Part shown: piece after piece, positions 54,018 to 63,850 of the stretch
Layout: each line of letters begins with the position of its first letter
How positions within the stretch are numbered: the first letter of the stretch is position 1
Assembly (NCBI RefSeq): GCF_025370935.1
Contig: NC_133478.1
Location: 19,112,716-19,176,715, forward strand
Reading direction: 5' to 3'
DNA from: Choristoneura fumiferana
Taxonomy: Eukaryota > Arthropoda > Insecta > Lepidoptera > Tortricidae
Length of the DNA: 64,000 nt
Made by a program: the position numbers and the translations under genes
The notes under the pieces: model-generated
What the model was told of the DNA's origin: nothing
Database searches by the model: none
The model's input: only the letters and a program-made list of their open reading frames with translations

Positions 54018-54472
54018 AAAAAACGGCCAAGAGCGTGTCGGACACGCCCAAGATAGGGTTCCGTAGCCATTACGAAAAAAAACAAGTAATATTATGTGCG
54101 TTATAACACAATTTTGTTAAAACACTGACTAAAGTCTTAAAATCTATTACCAGAAATAGAGCGTATCTTCACGGCACTTACGTCCTTTTGTTGAGAAGCG
54201 CAGTTTTTCGGAAATAACTCAAAAACGGTATATTCGATCAAGTTGAAACTAATTTTCATTGAAAGTATTTATTAAGCGTTACCTTTTCATATTTTTTGCA
54301 TATTTTTTGGACAAACGGTTTACATGATTTTTGAGAAACCTTACTATATTTTCAAAAGAGCTGTCGAACTATGTGCCACACGTTGATGCGAGTTAAAAAA
54401 ATTAAAAACAGACAGACGGACTTGACGAAACTATAAGGGTTCCGTTTTTGCCATTTTGGCTCCGGAACCCTA
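54018..54472 (-). repeat. GTTCCGTAGCC-ended repeat, copy E with a different interior
   Basis: Both ends match the family: CGGCCAAGAGCGTGTCGGAC, GGGTTCCGTAGCCATTACG at one side and GGGTTCCGTTTTTGCC, GGAACCCTA at the other. The middle (about 54090-54400) has none of the CGTTGGATAGGTC or C-run blocks. It carries instead AACTCAAAAACGGTATATTCG and GGACAAACGGTTTAC. Confidence 0.7.
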
Positions 54473-54559
54473 AAATGGGTACATAAGTTAGGGAACCAAC
54501 TACTATACAATAGTGAGTTCACATACATACATAAATAAAACCTAGACCGAATTAATCCC

Positions 54560-54870
54560 AATGGCGTTAGTTACCCTTCTGGGCCAAAGTTACCCGACCG
54601 TAAGGTATAAGGTCATCACTCCCCGTGTCCCAAGGCGTCCCACTTCATTGGTCGTTACTAAAGTACATGAGTATCGGATACATCCGTGCCTCGCTCCGGT
54701 AAACAATCCGCGGATAAGTAGCGCGACAAGTTGGTTAACAAGCGGGCCTCATTACGCTAACGAGCGCGATCCGGCGCGATATCGGCAATCACACGCACAG
54801 GGTGCTGCGAGCGCCGCGGGCCTTCTTCGGGCTATCGAGATCTATCTCGACTGAGAGATTCCAGAAGAGC
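54560..54870. promoter_or_regulatory. Non-repetitive GC-rich block (candidate regulatory DNA)
   Basis: Holds a forkhead-like GTAAACAATCC, CCTCATTACGCTAACGAGC, a CGCGATCC/GGCGCGATATCGG patch and TTCATTGGTCG. A 97-codon plus-strand frame (54561-54854) spans it but has no recognisable domain and ends at ordinary DNA. I prefer regulatory DNA to coding, with low certainty. Confidence 0.3.
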
Positions 54871-54910
54871 TACTTCGATATTTCGATTGCATGATCCCAT
54901 AGAGCCGGCC

Positions 54911-55036
54911 TTATACTACGAAATGCAAATTCGAACTTCATATCTTGCCGTTCAGCTGACGCTAATATTATTTATTTAATACGAAAGTGAGAGGGACGGG
55001 CACGATACGAACTTCGATTTCGAATTTAGTAGTAGT
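54911..55036. repeat. MITE, TACTACGAAATTCG family, copy 3
   Basis: ATACTACGAAATGCAAATTCG is mirrored by CGAATTTAGTAGTAG. GTGAGAGGGACGGGCACGAT in the interior matches the copies at 112 and 1178. Confidence 0.65.
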
Positions 55037-56319
55037 CCCTGCTTTCCATGTAGATTATTGTAGATACTATCTCGGTAGAGACCTCTGTGACAGTGAGGAT
55101 CGGTCACATTGTGTAAGGATTGCATCGCAAATGTGCTTCATCGCGAGCTGAAATCGTCTTTATTAGACTGCTAATATGCATATATTGCCACATCGCGTAG
55201 CTCTGTTAGATACGAAGAATTTTTTTATAATACCTAGGTGTAGGTACCTAGATGAATTGTGCAACTCTTGTTCAAAACTAACCCGTTATTCTTGCTCGGC
55301 ATTTATGTATTTTACTAAGTACTTTTGCGACTAGTGACATAAGTGTACATAATATTAAAATTTACGAATCGTCAGTAAAGCGCTTATTTCGTTTATTTTC
55401 TACTGTACAGTACAGTACTGTCCTGTGTGTGTACCTAAGTAAAATAAAATAAACATTTATCGTATCACGACATCTACCTAGAGGGACATCCTGTACAAGA
55501 ATTCGTCGGGTGGGTGAATTATATCGGCAATACATTATGATATAAAATAATTTGATCGTGGCGACGGGAAGGGGGTGCGCGGTGCGGGGAGGGGAACGCG
55601 GTCGAACGTCACGATCGCACGCACCGGGCGCGCGCGCCGCCAGGGCTACCACTCAGGACTTACGGAATCAAAATCCAAATTTTATTTTGAGAGCCCCAAA
55701 AAAGAAAAATGCCGTGCTCTCAGCGGTTTGCCCTATGGCCTCTAGAGCAGAAGATGTCAAACCCGGGCTCAAATCTGATTTTTTCGGTAGGTAACCCTCG
55801 TTTGCCTCCTTCGAGAACAAAGCAATTTTCGGGAATTAAAAAAAATATCCGCTATCTTTCCCAGGGTCTGAAACTGCGACCATACAATAATTACGAATTA
55901 TTTTATACTTACTTTTTTTTAAATACGTATTCACGTATGTAGGAATCGAAATTTAGTTAACTACACAAATACTCTGTTGTTTTAATAAAAAATAAACAAA
56001 CGATTTTCTTTGCAGCAAGAAAAGCGTTTATTTATTTGGCATTTTCATTAACTGAGAGCTACACTAATTAACCGGTTTTTAGCTAAGAAACAAGGTTATA
56101 GACTATAAGGATATGGACTACCAAACTCCACTTGCGCGTTGATAGCGGAATAGAATAGAATTGGATAGAATGGAACGGAGCAGAACAGAAAATAATAGAA
56201 TGGAAATAAGTAATCGAGGAATATAGAGATGCATTATTTTTTACCATTTACCATTATAGACATTTAACTACCTATTGATTATGTATTTCAAAATGATTTA
56301 ATATCCGTGTGTTACTGAC
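55037..56319. other. Unassigned stretch with a GC-rich patch
   Basis: 55555-55660 is CpG-rich. 55709-55800 (GGTTTGCCCTATGGCCTCTAG, CCGGGCTCAAATC) may be an old tRNA SINE head. 56146-56215 is a degenerate ATAGA array. No gene. Confidence 0.35.
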
Positions 56320-56560
56320 AGCCCTGGCATTGTCTCGCCGAATTAGTTTTTACGCAGTAACGAGCGAGTCAATCGCGCAGCGCCGCGGGCGCAGGGGGAT
56401 GAAGTTTTAACGAGTTTGGACAAGTTGCTAATGAGTGGGACGGGCCTGTCGCCACTCGCCACTCGCCACTCGCGGCCAAACTAGCAGTTAGCAGTTATCC
56501 GCGGAGTTGCGGGCACACGGTACGTAGCCGGACCACAGTGCAGCCGCTGGACTTGGAGAG
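56320..56560. promoter_or_regulatory. Non-repetitive CpG-rich block (candidate regulatory DNA)
   Basis: Contains AGTAACGAGCGAGTCAATCG, GTTGCTAATGAGTGGGACG, three tandem CGCCACTC units at 56451-56475 and GCAGTTAGCAGTTATCCGCG. No recognisable frame, no copy elsewhere in the window. Confidence 0.3.
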
Positions 56561-56929
56561 TTCTGCTGAGCTGATTACATATCTAATTTGAAATTTGTAG
56601 CTTGATCGGATGAAGCTTGGAGAATATGATATCGATATACGAAGGCGAATAATTATTGAGAATGATGATTATTTCAGTACGTTATACCTATACAAAATGA
56701 CATAAGTTATCTCCGTAAGTTATTTAACTCTTTCTAAACTTTCACCATTTTTAAATTTATTGAAAAAGGAAAGATTCAACCTTCTGGCGAATTCCTGATG
56801 TTTATTTTGTTAGAACACAGGCCTCTACCTAACATTTGAGGCGCCGGGAACGGTGAAGCAAGTCCTAAATAAATAGAGGTAGAATTCTCACTGAACTGAA
56901 ACAATTAGATACTTTGCGACCTTATGATA
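56561..56929. other. AT-rich stretch, nothing seen
   Basis: No gene or repeat recognised. Confidence 0.3.
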
Positions 56930-57101
56930 GCTATGTTAAGCTAGTTTATGCAAGAAATGTGTGTTCATGCAGTTCCTCCACCTCCACACTGTAAGAACAC
57001 ACACAAATCACACAAACCCATCTATCAGCACCACCACACTACACTAGTTGCTTCAGTGCATTGATATGGATCTCCGTAAAGTAACGCTGATTCAAAAAAT
57101 A
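56930..57101 (-). mobile_element. Penelope-like element, copy 4 (one arm)
   Basis: GCAGTTCCTCCACCTCCACA, ACACAAATCACACAAACCC and CACCACCACACTACACT, then directly the flank CCGTAAAGTAACGCTGATTC. The hammerhead-like segment, which should follow ACACTACACT, is deleted. Confidence 0.55.
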
Positions 57102-57202
57102 ATAAAGAATTTTCATCAAACTAAAATACATACCCAGTGTTCGAGTGTCCGTAAAAGGTGCCGTAAACTTGCATATTCAAATGCAATAGAACATCGCGCA
57201 TT

Positions 57203-57470
57203 CATCATCATCATCATCATCATCAGCCCACAGCAGTCCACTGCTGGACATAGGCCTCTTCCATGGCGCGCCACAACACTTTGCCTTCAGCCCCTCGCAT
57301 CCATCCGCTGCCAGCGGTCCTCTTAAGGTCATCCGTCCACCGTGCCTCAGGACGCCCTACACTACGTTTTCCCGTCCGTGGTCTCGAGGACTCGTCTGCT
57401 CCACCGTTCATCGGTCCTGCGACAGACGTGGCCAGCCCAACGCCACTTCAACGAACTAATTCTCGCGCAT
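57203..57470 (-). mobile_element. LINE 3' end with C-terminal coding frame
   Basis: On the minus strand 62 codons include GRPEARWTDDLKRTAGSG and end EEAYVQQWTAVG, the standard C-terminus of an RTE-like LINE protein, followed by a short 3' UTR and tandem GAT. 5'-truncated, with no reverse transcriptase core. Confidence 0.8.
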
Positions 57471-57629
57471 CGCGGATAATCGCGCATTACAACGAACGGC
57501 GCCAAACATCTACGAACATTTACACGATCATTTTAGTGATATAAATCACTAGTGTTTACCCCAGGCTTCGCACACGTAAATCATTAGATCCAGCAGCTGT
57601 ATTTAAATTTTGGGAGTTTAAAAATTCCC

Positions 57630-57899
57630 GAAAATGAAATCGTGGTTTTCATTGACGTTAGGTACATTAAAAACAATCATGTTAAATTTTATGACTCTAA
57701 GCCCAGCGGTTGTTGTTTTGAGATTTTATCCCTATCCCGTGGGGATATCGGGATTAAAAGTAGCCTATGTTTTATTCCAGATGTCCAGCTAGATACCAAA
57801 TTTCATCGAAATCCGTCCAGCCGTTTCAGCGTGAAGGAGTAACAAACATACTCACTCACTCACAAACTTTCGCATTTATAATATTAGCAGGAAGTAGGA
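57630..57899 (-). mobile_element. Helitron, reversed, 3' end lost
   Basis: Minus-strand 5' end TCCTACTTCCTGCTAATATT at 57899. The body includes AAATTTCATCGAAATCCG and TATCCCGTGGGGATATCG. No terminal hairpin or CTAG was found at the other side. Confidence 0.7.
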
Positions 57900-58082
57900 T
57901 AAGTATACGGTTTCAGCGAGAAAAAAAAATTATGAGTAACAATCATTATGACAAACATAACATTATGACTTATAAAATTATGGCAGTCGAAAGGATCCCC
58001 TATGAGTACCTACTATGTAACGACACCTTTTTGTTTGTAGCACACTCTAACTAAAAAAAAAATGGTATGTAGGAGATGTACA

Positions 58083-58538
58083 CAGTCAATCAATTTGATT
58101 CCTGGGCACGTAATAGCACTTTATTATGGTAAGTAAACAATTTTATTCATCTGCAACCTAAATATCATAATGACAAGGTTTTTAGGCCAAGTTGTTGTGG
58201 CCTAGTAATTTGACCTATCGCCTCTCAAGCAGAGGATGGGTTCAAGCCCCGGCTCGCACCTCTGACTTTTCTAAAATTCATTTGCGAAATTACATTAGTA
58301 ATTTGCCACGAGCTTTGCGGTGAAGGAAAACATATTGAGGAAACCTGCACAAGCCTGCGAAGCAATTCAATGGTGTGTGTGAAGTTCCCAATCAGCACTG
58401 GGCCCGCTTGAGAACTACGGCCCAAGCCCTCTCATTCTGAGAGGAGACCTGTGCCCAGCAGTGGGACGTATATAGGTTGGGATGTGTGTCGGAGATGTGT
58501 ATGTTTTTTGGTGACCTAGGAATCAAATTGGTTGACTG
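58083..58538. mobile_element. MITE with CAGTCAANCAATTTGATTCC ends, split by a SINE
   Basis: CAGTCAATCAATTTGATTCC at 58083 is mirrored by GGAATCAAATTGGTTGACTG ending 58538, with TA directly after. Without the nested SINE (58186-58484) it would be about 160 bp. Confidence 0.7.
58186..58484 (+). mobile_element. tRNA-derived SINE, copy 5
   Basis: Head GGCCTAGTAATTTGACCTATC, a B box damaged by a deletion (GGGTTCAAGCCCCG, short of the GTCGC before it), body CACGAGCTTTGCGGTGAAGG, tail GCAGTGGGACGTATATAGG. Full length and inserted in the MITE above. Confidence 0.88.
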
Positions 58539-58540
58539 TA

Positions 58541-59091
58541 CCATCGCGAACCGTGATCGTTGAGCCACTCGCCGCTATTCATACTTTAGCCGGGTTCAAC
58601 ATACTCGTAGTAAATATTGTCAAGAATAAACCAGAATAGCATTGCACTACACAGCCCAATGATAAAATCGGGGTTTTCGGTGCGGGAATGTTTGACATAA
58701 GCCAAAGAATAGGTATTCAGAAAGACGCCTTAACTGTTCCAAATATAGAAAAAATATTAATATGTAGTTTATGACGAAACTCGCGTTTAACTAATATTAC
58801 CTACTGCAGGTAATTTTTAATACTATTTTTATTGTTATCTCATAAGGCTTGGTAGTAAAGCTTAAGTACCCCCTACATGAGTTAAAATAAAATTGTATCA
58901 TAGTTTGTATACAATTCGCAGAGAGGTAGTTATTCAGTAGGCATAATTATGATATTTTTCAGACTAAACTCTCTGTTTATCTCTACTGTTTCTCAAATCA
59001 TTCCCGCACCGAAAACCCCGATGTATGCGGCAATGGCGAACAGTAGTATACCTACCTACCTAAGTGTCTCAACAATCCCGGTTCGCGACTG
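58541..59091. mobile_element. TA-flanked MITE, TCGCGAACCG ends
   Basis: CCATCGCGAACCGTGATCGTTGAGCCACT at the left is mirrored by GTGTCTCAACAATCCCGGTTCGCGACTG at the right. TA lies on both sides (58539-58540 and 59092-59093). A second, inner inverted pair GGTTTTCGGTGCGGGAATG (about 58672) and CATTCCCGCACCGAAAACC (about 58998) adds to the fold. An isolated end of the same family is at 49271. Confidence 0.75.
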
Positions 59092-59742
59092 TACCTACAT
59101 ATACGTAATTTATTTGAGTTGAGTCCCTCCATGCAATGTGTCAGATATTTTTGCACGCTCCGCTGTGGCAGATATTAATGTTGGTGACTGTAAAACCGAC
59201 AACTACACAGCAACTACAAGGCTTTTTAATCCAATCAACTGAAAGTTAACCTTTATTAAAAATATTCACAAATCACTGCATTTTCATCACATAAATCAAA
59301 TTTTACATCCAACAGCAATTGAACAAAATGTTATTTTCAAATAACAGACCCGACATTTTTCAAATAATCACCAAATGTAATAATGGGATTGCAGCTTCGG
59401 GCCCTCGGGGGCCTGGGGCATCTGCGGTGACTTGCAAATGACGCCTCCCCCTCTTAGCTTCCCCCCTCTCGATGCAGTTCCTCCAGAGATGATGATGGTA
59501 AGGACATAAATTAAATACTTACAATACTTAGATACAGTTAAAATAAAATTATAATGCCTTGAACACTTGAAAGATTATGGTTTTCTCGTCACACTTGCTT
59601 GTCAATGATGTTATTCCATGCCTGTATACTACGAGTAAAGGGGCCTCAATTGTTCCCGGGGGGAGTTATGGATTACGTATAGTTTTTCTTCTCAAGGGAG
59701 TTATGACTTTAGTTTTAAAAAGTAAGTAGGTACGTCATTTTC
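59092..59742. other. Unassigned stretch, nothing seen
   Basis: A GC patch at 59395-59475 (GGGCCCTCGGGGGCCTGGGG) holds a GGCCC hairpin. No gene. Confidence 0.3.
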
Positions 59743-59885
59743 ACCATCATCATCAGCCGGAAGACGTCCACTGCTGAACAAAGGCCCCCCTTAGAACGCC
59801 ACAATGAACGACAACTGCCACTTGCATCCCACCGGTTTCCCGCTACTCTCACGATGTCGTCAGTCCAGCTGGTGGGGTGGTGGTT
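59743..59885 (-). mobile_element. RTE-like LINE end fragment
   Basis: ATCATCATCAGCCGGAAGACG, CCACAATGAACGACAACTGCC and GGTTTCCCGCTACTCTCACG match 39543 and the family consensus in this window. Confidence 0.65.
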
Positions 59886-60024
59886 TATTACTTTAGGTAC
59901 ATAGTAAATTAAATGCTAACTTTTACTCGCGACTCTGTCTGCGATTCATTTGACTATCGCGCGCATGAACTATATAATATTCCGGAATTCAAACTATCCT
60001 ATATATATTTATTTAATTATTTAT

Positions 60025-60522
60025 ATATGTCGGCGGCCGATCGTAAAATCCGCCAGATCACGAAATTCTTAGGCACATCATGAAATGGCGCCATTTCATG
60101 ATATGCCTAAAAGTTGGCCAGGCATATCACGATGTGCCTGAGAAACAATACGGCAGATCGATTAGAGCAACGCATTCGTCGATATTCCTAGCTTTATACC
60201 GGGCACATCGTGATATGCTGAAAAAAATAAAAATTTAGGTACGACGAGCGAAGCGGGGAGTGGTTAGTATGAGTTGTGACCACTACGCACGAGCCGAGCG
60301 TGCCGCGGCAGGGACGGCGAAGTGCCAGAACCGATATGGCGGCGTTTCATGATACGCCTAGGAATGTCATGATCTGCCTAAACGTCACTAGGCAAATCGT
60401 TAAACGGTAAGTTTCGAACGATATGGCGGATTTCCTTTAGCCCATTCATGACATGGCGCCATTTCACGATATGGCTAGGAATTTTGTGATCTGGCGGATT
60501 TTACGATCGGCCGCTGACATAT
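60025..60522. mobile_element. MITE built of short palindromes
   Basis: Terminal inverted repeats of about 45 bp (CGGCCGATCGTAAAATCCGC at 60035 and its mirror ending near 60512). Inside, units of about 20 bp with the form GGCANATCNTGATATGCC are repeated many times. One 36-bp palindrome with a single mismatch lies at 60072-60107 around GGCGCC. The core 60236-60340 is unrelated GC-rich sequence. No frame. Confidence 0.75.
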
Positions 60523-60785
60523 TATACATTCATGTCATGTTCATTTACTTAATAATATAGATGTTACATGATTAGGTTGTAGGTGAATGACACCCTGATA
60601 GGGTATATAATGTCAAAAAGTTTGTTAATCTATTCTATAATAATTACAATTATAATAAGTATTTCATAGCATATTAAATCATTATCATCATCATTACGAG
60701 TATATCTAGTTCAGGGGCTAAAACTATGTCCATACCATATTTTCATCACGATTAGGTAGTCGAGTGCATTAAGTTTCAGTGTCAC
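60523..60785. other. AT-rich stretch, nothing seen
   Basis: No repeat or gene recognised. Confidence 0.3.
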
Positions 60786-61140
60786 AAATACACAAACTTA
60801 GGTACTTTCGCATTTATAATATCTCTCTCTCTCTCTTCAAGTGCCTCTCCAACTAGTGAAGGTTGGCAGTCAGCTCCGTGAATCTGATTCGGTCTTTTGC
60901 CAGTCCAAAATGCTCCGCGGCGCTCAACTCCCGTCCATTCCCGGATATTTCGAAGCCACGATTTCTTCCTATGACCCACTGCTCTTTTGCCTGCCACTTT
61001 GCCCATCATTATCAGTAAGGAATAGTGGTGTCCGGTTTTAGAATAGGATCCCATCCCGTGGGTGTCGTAAAAGGCGGCAAAGGGACCTGATATGAGAGTG
61101 AGGCGCGCAGATTCCACTGGGCCTGTGGAATTCATGTTGT
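60786..61140 (-). pseudogene. RTE-like LINE protein, C-terminal relic
   Basis: An open minus-strand frame of up to 117 codons includes GKRAVGHRKKSWLRNIREW and EALEERERDIINAKV. The first matches the conserved tail of RTE-like LINE proteins (a basic K-K-S-W-L-R-N-I block after the reverse transcriptase). The start of the frame, from ISGPFAAFYDTHGMGSYS, is the region also seen in non-coding form at 39740-39770. The end near 60786-60825 is a Helitron head (CGCATTTATAATAT) preceded by CT repeats, so the stop is not native. Confidence 0.7.
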
Positions 61141-61382
61141 AATCTATTGTAACTCTCCAATATACGGAACCAGAACCTAGTTTTGTGACTAAAGTACCCC
61201 ATACGTCCCTGTATTATTAGAGGTACTTTTTCTTTAATTTTATACTGTAGGTAGTTTTTAAGTACCTACCTATTTTATTTTATTTGTAATTTTGTATTTT
61301 GAAAAGAATACTTTCTGCCAAGTTTCTTGCGGAGCATTCTTCTTGGCAATGATAGTCTTTCCAAAAGCGCTGGTAGTTTAAA
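61141..61382. repeat. LINE remnant (TTTCTTGCGGAGCATTCTTC type)
   Basis: CTGCCAAGTTTCTTGCGG, TTCTTGGCAATGATAGTC and TTTCCAAAAGCGCTGGTAG form the block typical of a moth LINE 3' end; the opposite-strand block is near 40871. No frame. Confidence 0.45.
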
Positions 61383-62050
61383 AAACCGGTCAAGAGCGTG
61401 TCGGACACGCCCAAAATAGGGTTCCGTAGCCATTACGAAAAAATTAAGTAATATTTTACTAAGGATTTCGTATTTTATACGGAATATTCCAAGTTTAGGT
61501 AGGTATATTTTATATGTAATAATTCTCAAGTAAACTTAGCCGTTATAGTTTTCCTTGTAAGTTTGATATCCTTACTATATTCTGAATTTTTTTCAAATTT
61601 TTCCACTCACCGGTTTAGATTTTCGAGGGGGGGACGCTCGATTTTAATGAAAATTTGCACTTTAAAGTTGAATATTTCGCAAACAAATCACTGAATCGAA
61701 AAATCGTTTTAGCAACCCCCCAATGGCCTTAAAAGCCCTATCCAACGATACCCCACACTATAGGCTGTAATGCTGTGAAACTTTTTATGAATTAAATAAA
61801 TAAATAAATTAAATAAATAGGGTTGGATGAGAAAAAAAAAATCACCCCCACTTTACGTCTATGGGAGGTACCCTAAAAAAAATATTTTTGAACTTTTAAT
61901 TGTACCATTTTATCGGCATAGTTTATTTATATATCCGTACAAAAATACAGCTTTCTAGCATTGATAGTCCCTGAGCAAAGCCGCGGACGGACAGACAGAC
62001 ATGGCGAAACTAAAAGGGTTCCGTTTTTGCCATTTTGGCTCCGGAACCCT
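61383..62050 (-). repeat. GTTCCGTAGCC-ended repeat, copy F (most complete)
   Basis: It has all blocks of the family in reverse: ACCGGTCAAGAGCGTGTCGG, GGGTTCCGTAGCCATTACG, the CTAAACTTGG-like block, the C run (as poly-G), AATGAAAATTTGCACTTTAA, GTCTATGGGAGGTACCC, CAGACAGACATGGCG and GGAACCCTA. A LINE tail is inserted at 61764-61818. Confidence 0.85.
61764..61818 (+). mobile_element. 55-bp retroposon tail insertion
   Basis: GGCTGTAATGCTGTGAAACT followed by tandem TAAA interrupts the block that is continuous in the other copies (CACTATAGGG). Same tail as 36411-36499, here with little more than the 3' end. Confidence 0.6.
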
Positions 62051-62934
62051 AAAAAATGACGTGTAAACGTGCCCATTGCGGCCTATTTACAGAATTCGAT
62101 TTGAATTTGAAAAACAGAAATAGACACACGCAACGCAAGCGACTAAAACCTGCAAAAAATCACTTTACGCAAACCAAACAAGGAGCCACTAGAGCTATCT
62201 CACCACTCCACTGCATGCGGGATACGGGCTGCCCCTGCACCCCTTGCCGGTAAAAGTCACTTCCACCCGTATCCTGACAACTGTCAACCCGCCTGTCACC
62301 GCCAGTGGTCCTCACCGGCCACTCCACAACCTTAAACCTTTTCAATATCCTCGAACCCCTTCTGCTGACGCTACGCATCTCAACATGGCGTCGCATTTAC
62401 TCCGCGCCCCTCTATGTAAACACTCAGAATAAAAAAGCGCCATTACTATTTGCATTCATATCTAAAGAAAACATACATGCTAAATATTGCGAATGTAATT
62501 TCGAGTCGCCCGCTTTCAACCCAAACCCACCGTTACGTCTCTACAATAAGGCGGATATTTCAGTCTCGACGTGCAGTTCGTTCAAATGCACATTGTATTT
62601 GAATGCGCGTGTTCTGTCCCGCTCTGGCCCAAGGTTGGACGCAGCTATCTCGCTCCCGTGCCGAGTGAAAGGTGGTGTGATTGAGATGTAACTGCCAACT
62701 GCCACTGGTCCCATTATACACCTCGAGAATAGTAAACACGTAGTGATGGCCGCAGTCGATTAAGGTAACGATGAGAAGCTGTATCCTTAAAATAATTTTG
62801 ATTGTAGAGTGGCTAAAAGTGGTCCGGTATACTGTAACTTACCAGCATAAAACGTATTCTTACATGCATTTAATTAAAACTCGTCCAATTAATACTTAGG
62901 TATGTGCAAGCTCCTTGTTAGGTAACGATTAAGA
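62051..62934. other. Non-repetitive block with an unrecognised 128-codon frame
   Basis: 62060-62720 is GC-richer than its surroundings and matches nothing else here. A plus-strand frame from 62305 to 62691 encodes 128 residues with no recognised domain, no clear Kozak context and no splice support. Overlapping frames are open on the other strand. It may be regulatory DNA, an exon of a non-coding RNA or chance. Confidence 0.3.
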
Positions 62935-63035
62935 GGTTTTTCCGAACCGGTCTTAGATTTTTTTGACATTCATAAGTGCTTGTTTTAGCCTAAATTGAAT
63001 AAAGATATTTTGACTTTGACTTTGACTTTGAGATT
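62935..63035 (+). mobile_element. LINE 3' end with ACTTTG tail
   Basis: TTTTTCCGAACCGGTCTTAG, CATAAGTGCTTGTTTTAGCC and TGAATAAAGATATTTTG, then tandem ACTTTG. 3' UTR relic of a non-LTR element. Confidence 0.65.
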
Positions 63036-63589
63036 CAATCTACATATTATTTAGAACCCTTATACCTATTAATAGGAAAAGCGTGACGATTATCTGTTGA
63101 TAATTTGTGTATCTGTCTGTTATATTTACATTCAACTGTGTTATATGCTGTTTGTTTCATAAATAAATAAATAAATGATATCCGTAACACCCAATTTTCT
63201 CGGAATCTAATCCGATGAAGTTGAAATTAAGTAGGTACACACTAGTATATTTTTGTGATCAAAAATTTATTTGTTTTTGTAACAAGCTAGTAAACCTAGG
63301 CAATCGCACACCGCAAGTAGGTATTCATATTACTCAAAAAATTATTATTATTTCAATGATAATCAGGACTTAGTTACAAAAAAGTCAGAATGAAAATCAA
63401 TCGAAAATTTATTAGCTTACTAAAATTTTACTTCCCTAAGCACAAAGTAAACTCGATATAAACTTCAACTTTGACTTTATATTCAAAAATGATTACCACT
63501 AAACACAGTCAGAAAAAACAATAGCGACACCTTTTACAAAAAATACCTATTAAGAAACAGCGGATGTAAAACACACATGTTACAATTTA
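63036..63589. other. AT-rich stretch, nothing seen
   Basis: A TAAA microsatellite is at 63161-63174. No gene. Confidence 0.3.
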
Positions 63590-63850
63590 TCGATAACCCT
63601 GCAGCACGTCTCGACCGCGCGCGTCCGCGCACTCATCCATAACTAATAGTTGAGAATAATCCCCTAACTCACCGCGCGCGTTTTTTCCGCGGCGACCAAT
63701 CACAGCCGCGCGCCGCGCCGCCTCCGCCAATCAGCGCGCCGCTTTCCAGAAAAGAATCTCAAAAATTATACTCGGCTCGGTTCACCTCCCGTGTTTTCAC
63801 TCCAGCCCTGGGCATTGGGTCGCGGTTTCCCTTACAACGTTCCAATGCAA
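63590..63850. promoter_or_regulatory. Candidate regulatory block with CCAAT boxes, partner of 47.1 kb
   Basis: CpG-rich, with two CCAAT boxes (GACCAATCACAGCC, CGCCAATCAGCGC), GCGCGCG tracts and, further on, CATTGGGTCGCGG. It shares CCAATCACAGCCGCGCG (63696-63712) and ACAACGTTCCAA (63834-63845) with 47190-47245. No coding frame. Promoter or enhancer role is inferred. Confidence 0.4.
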
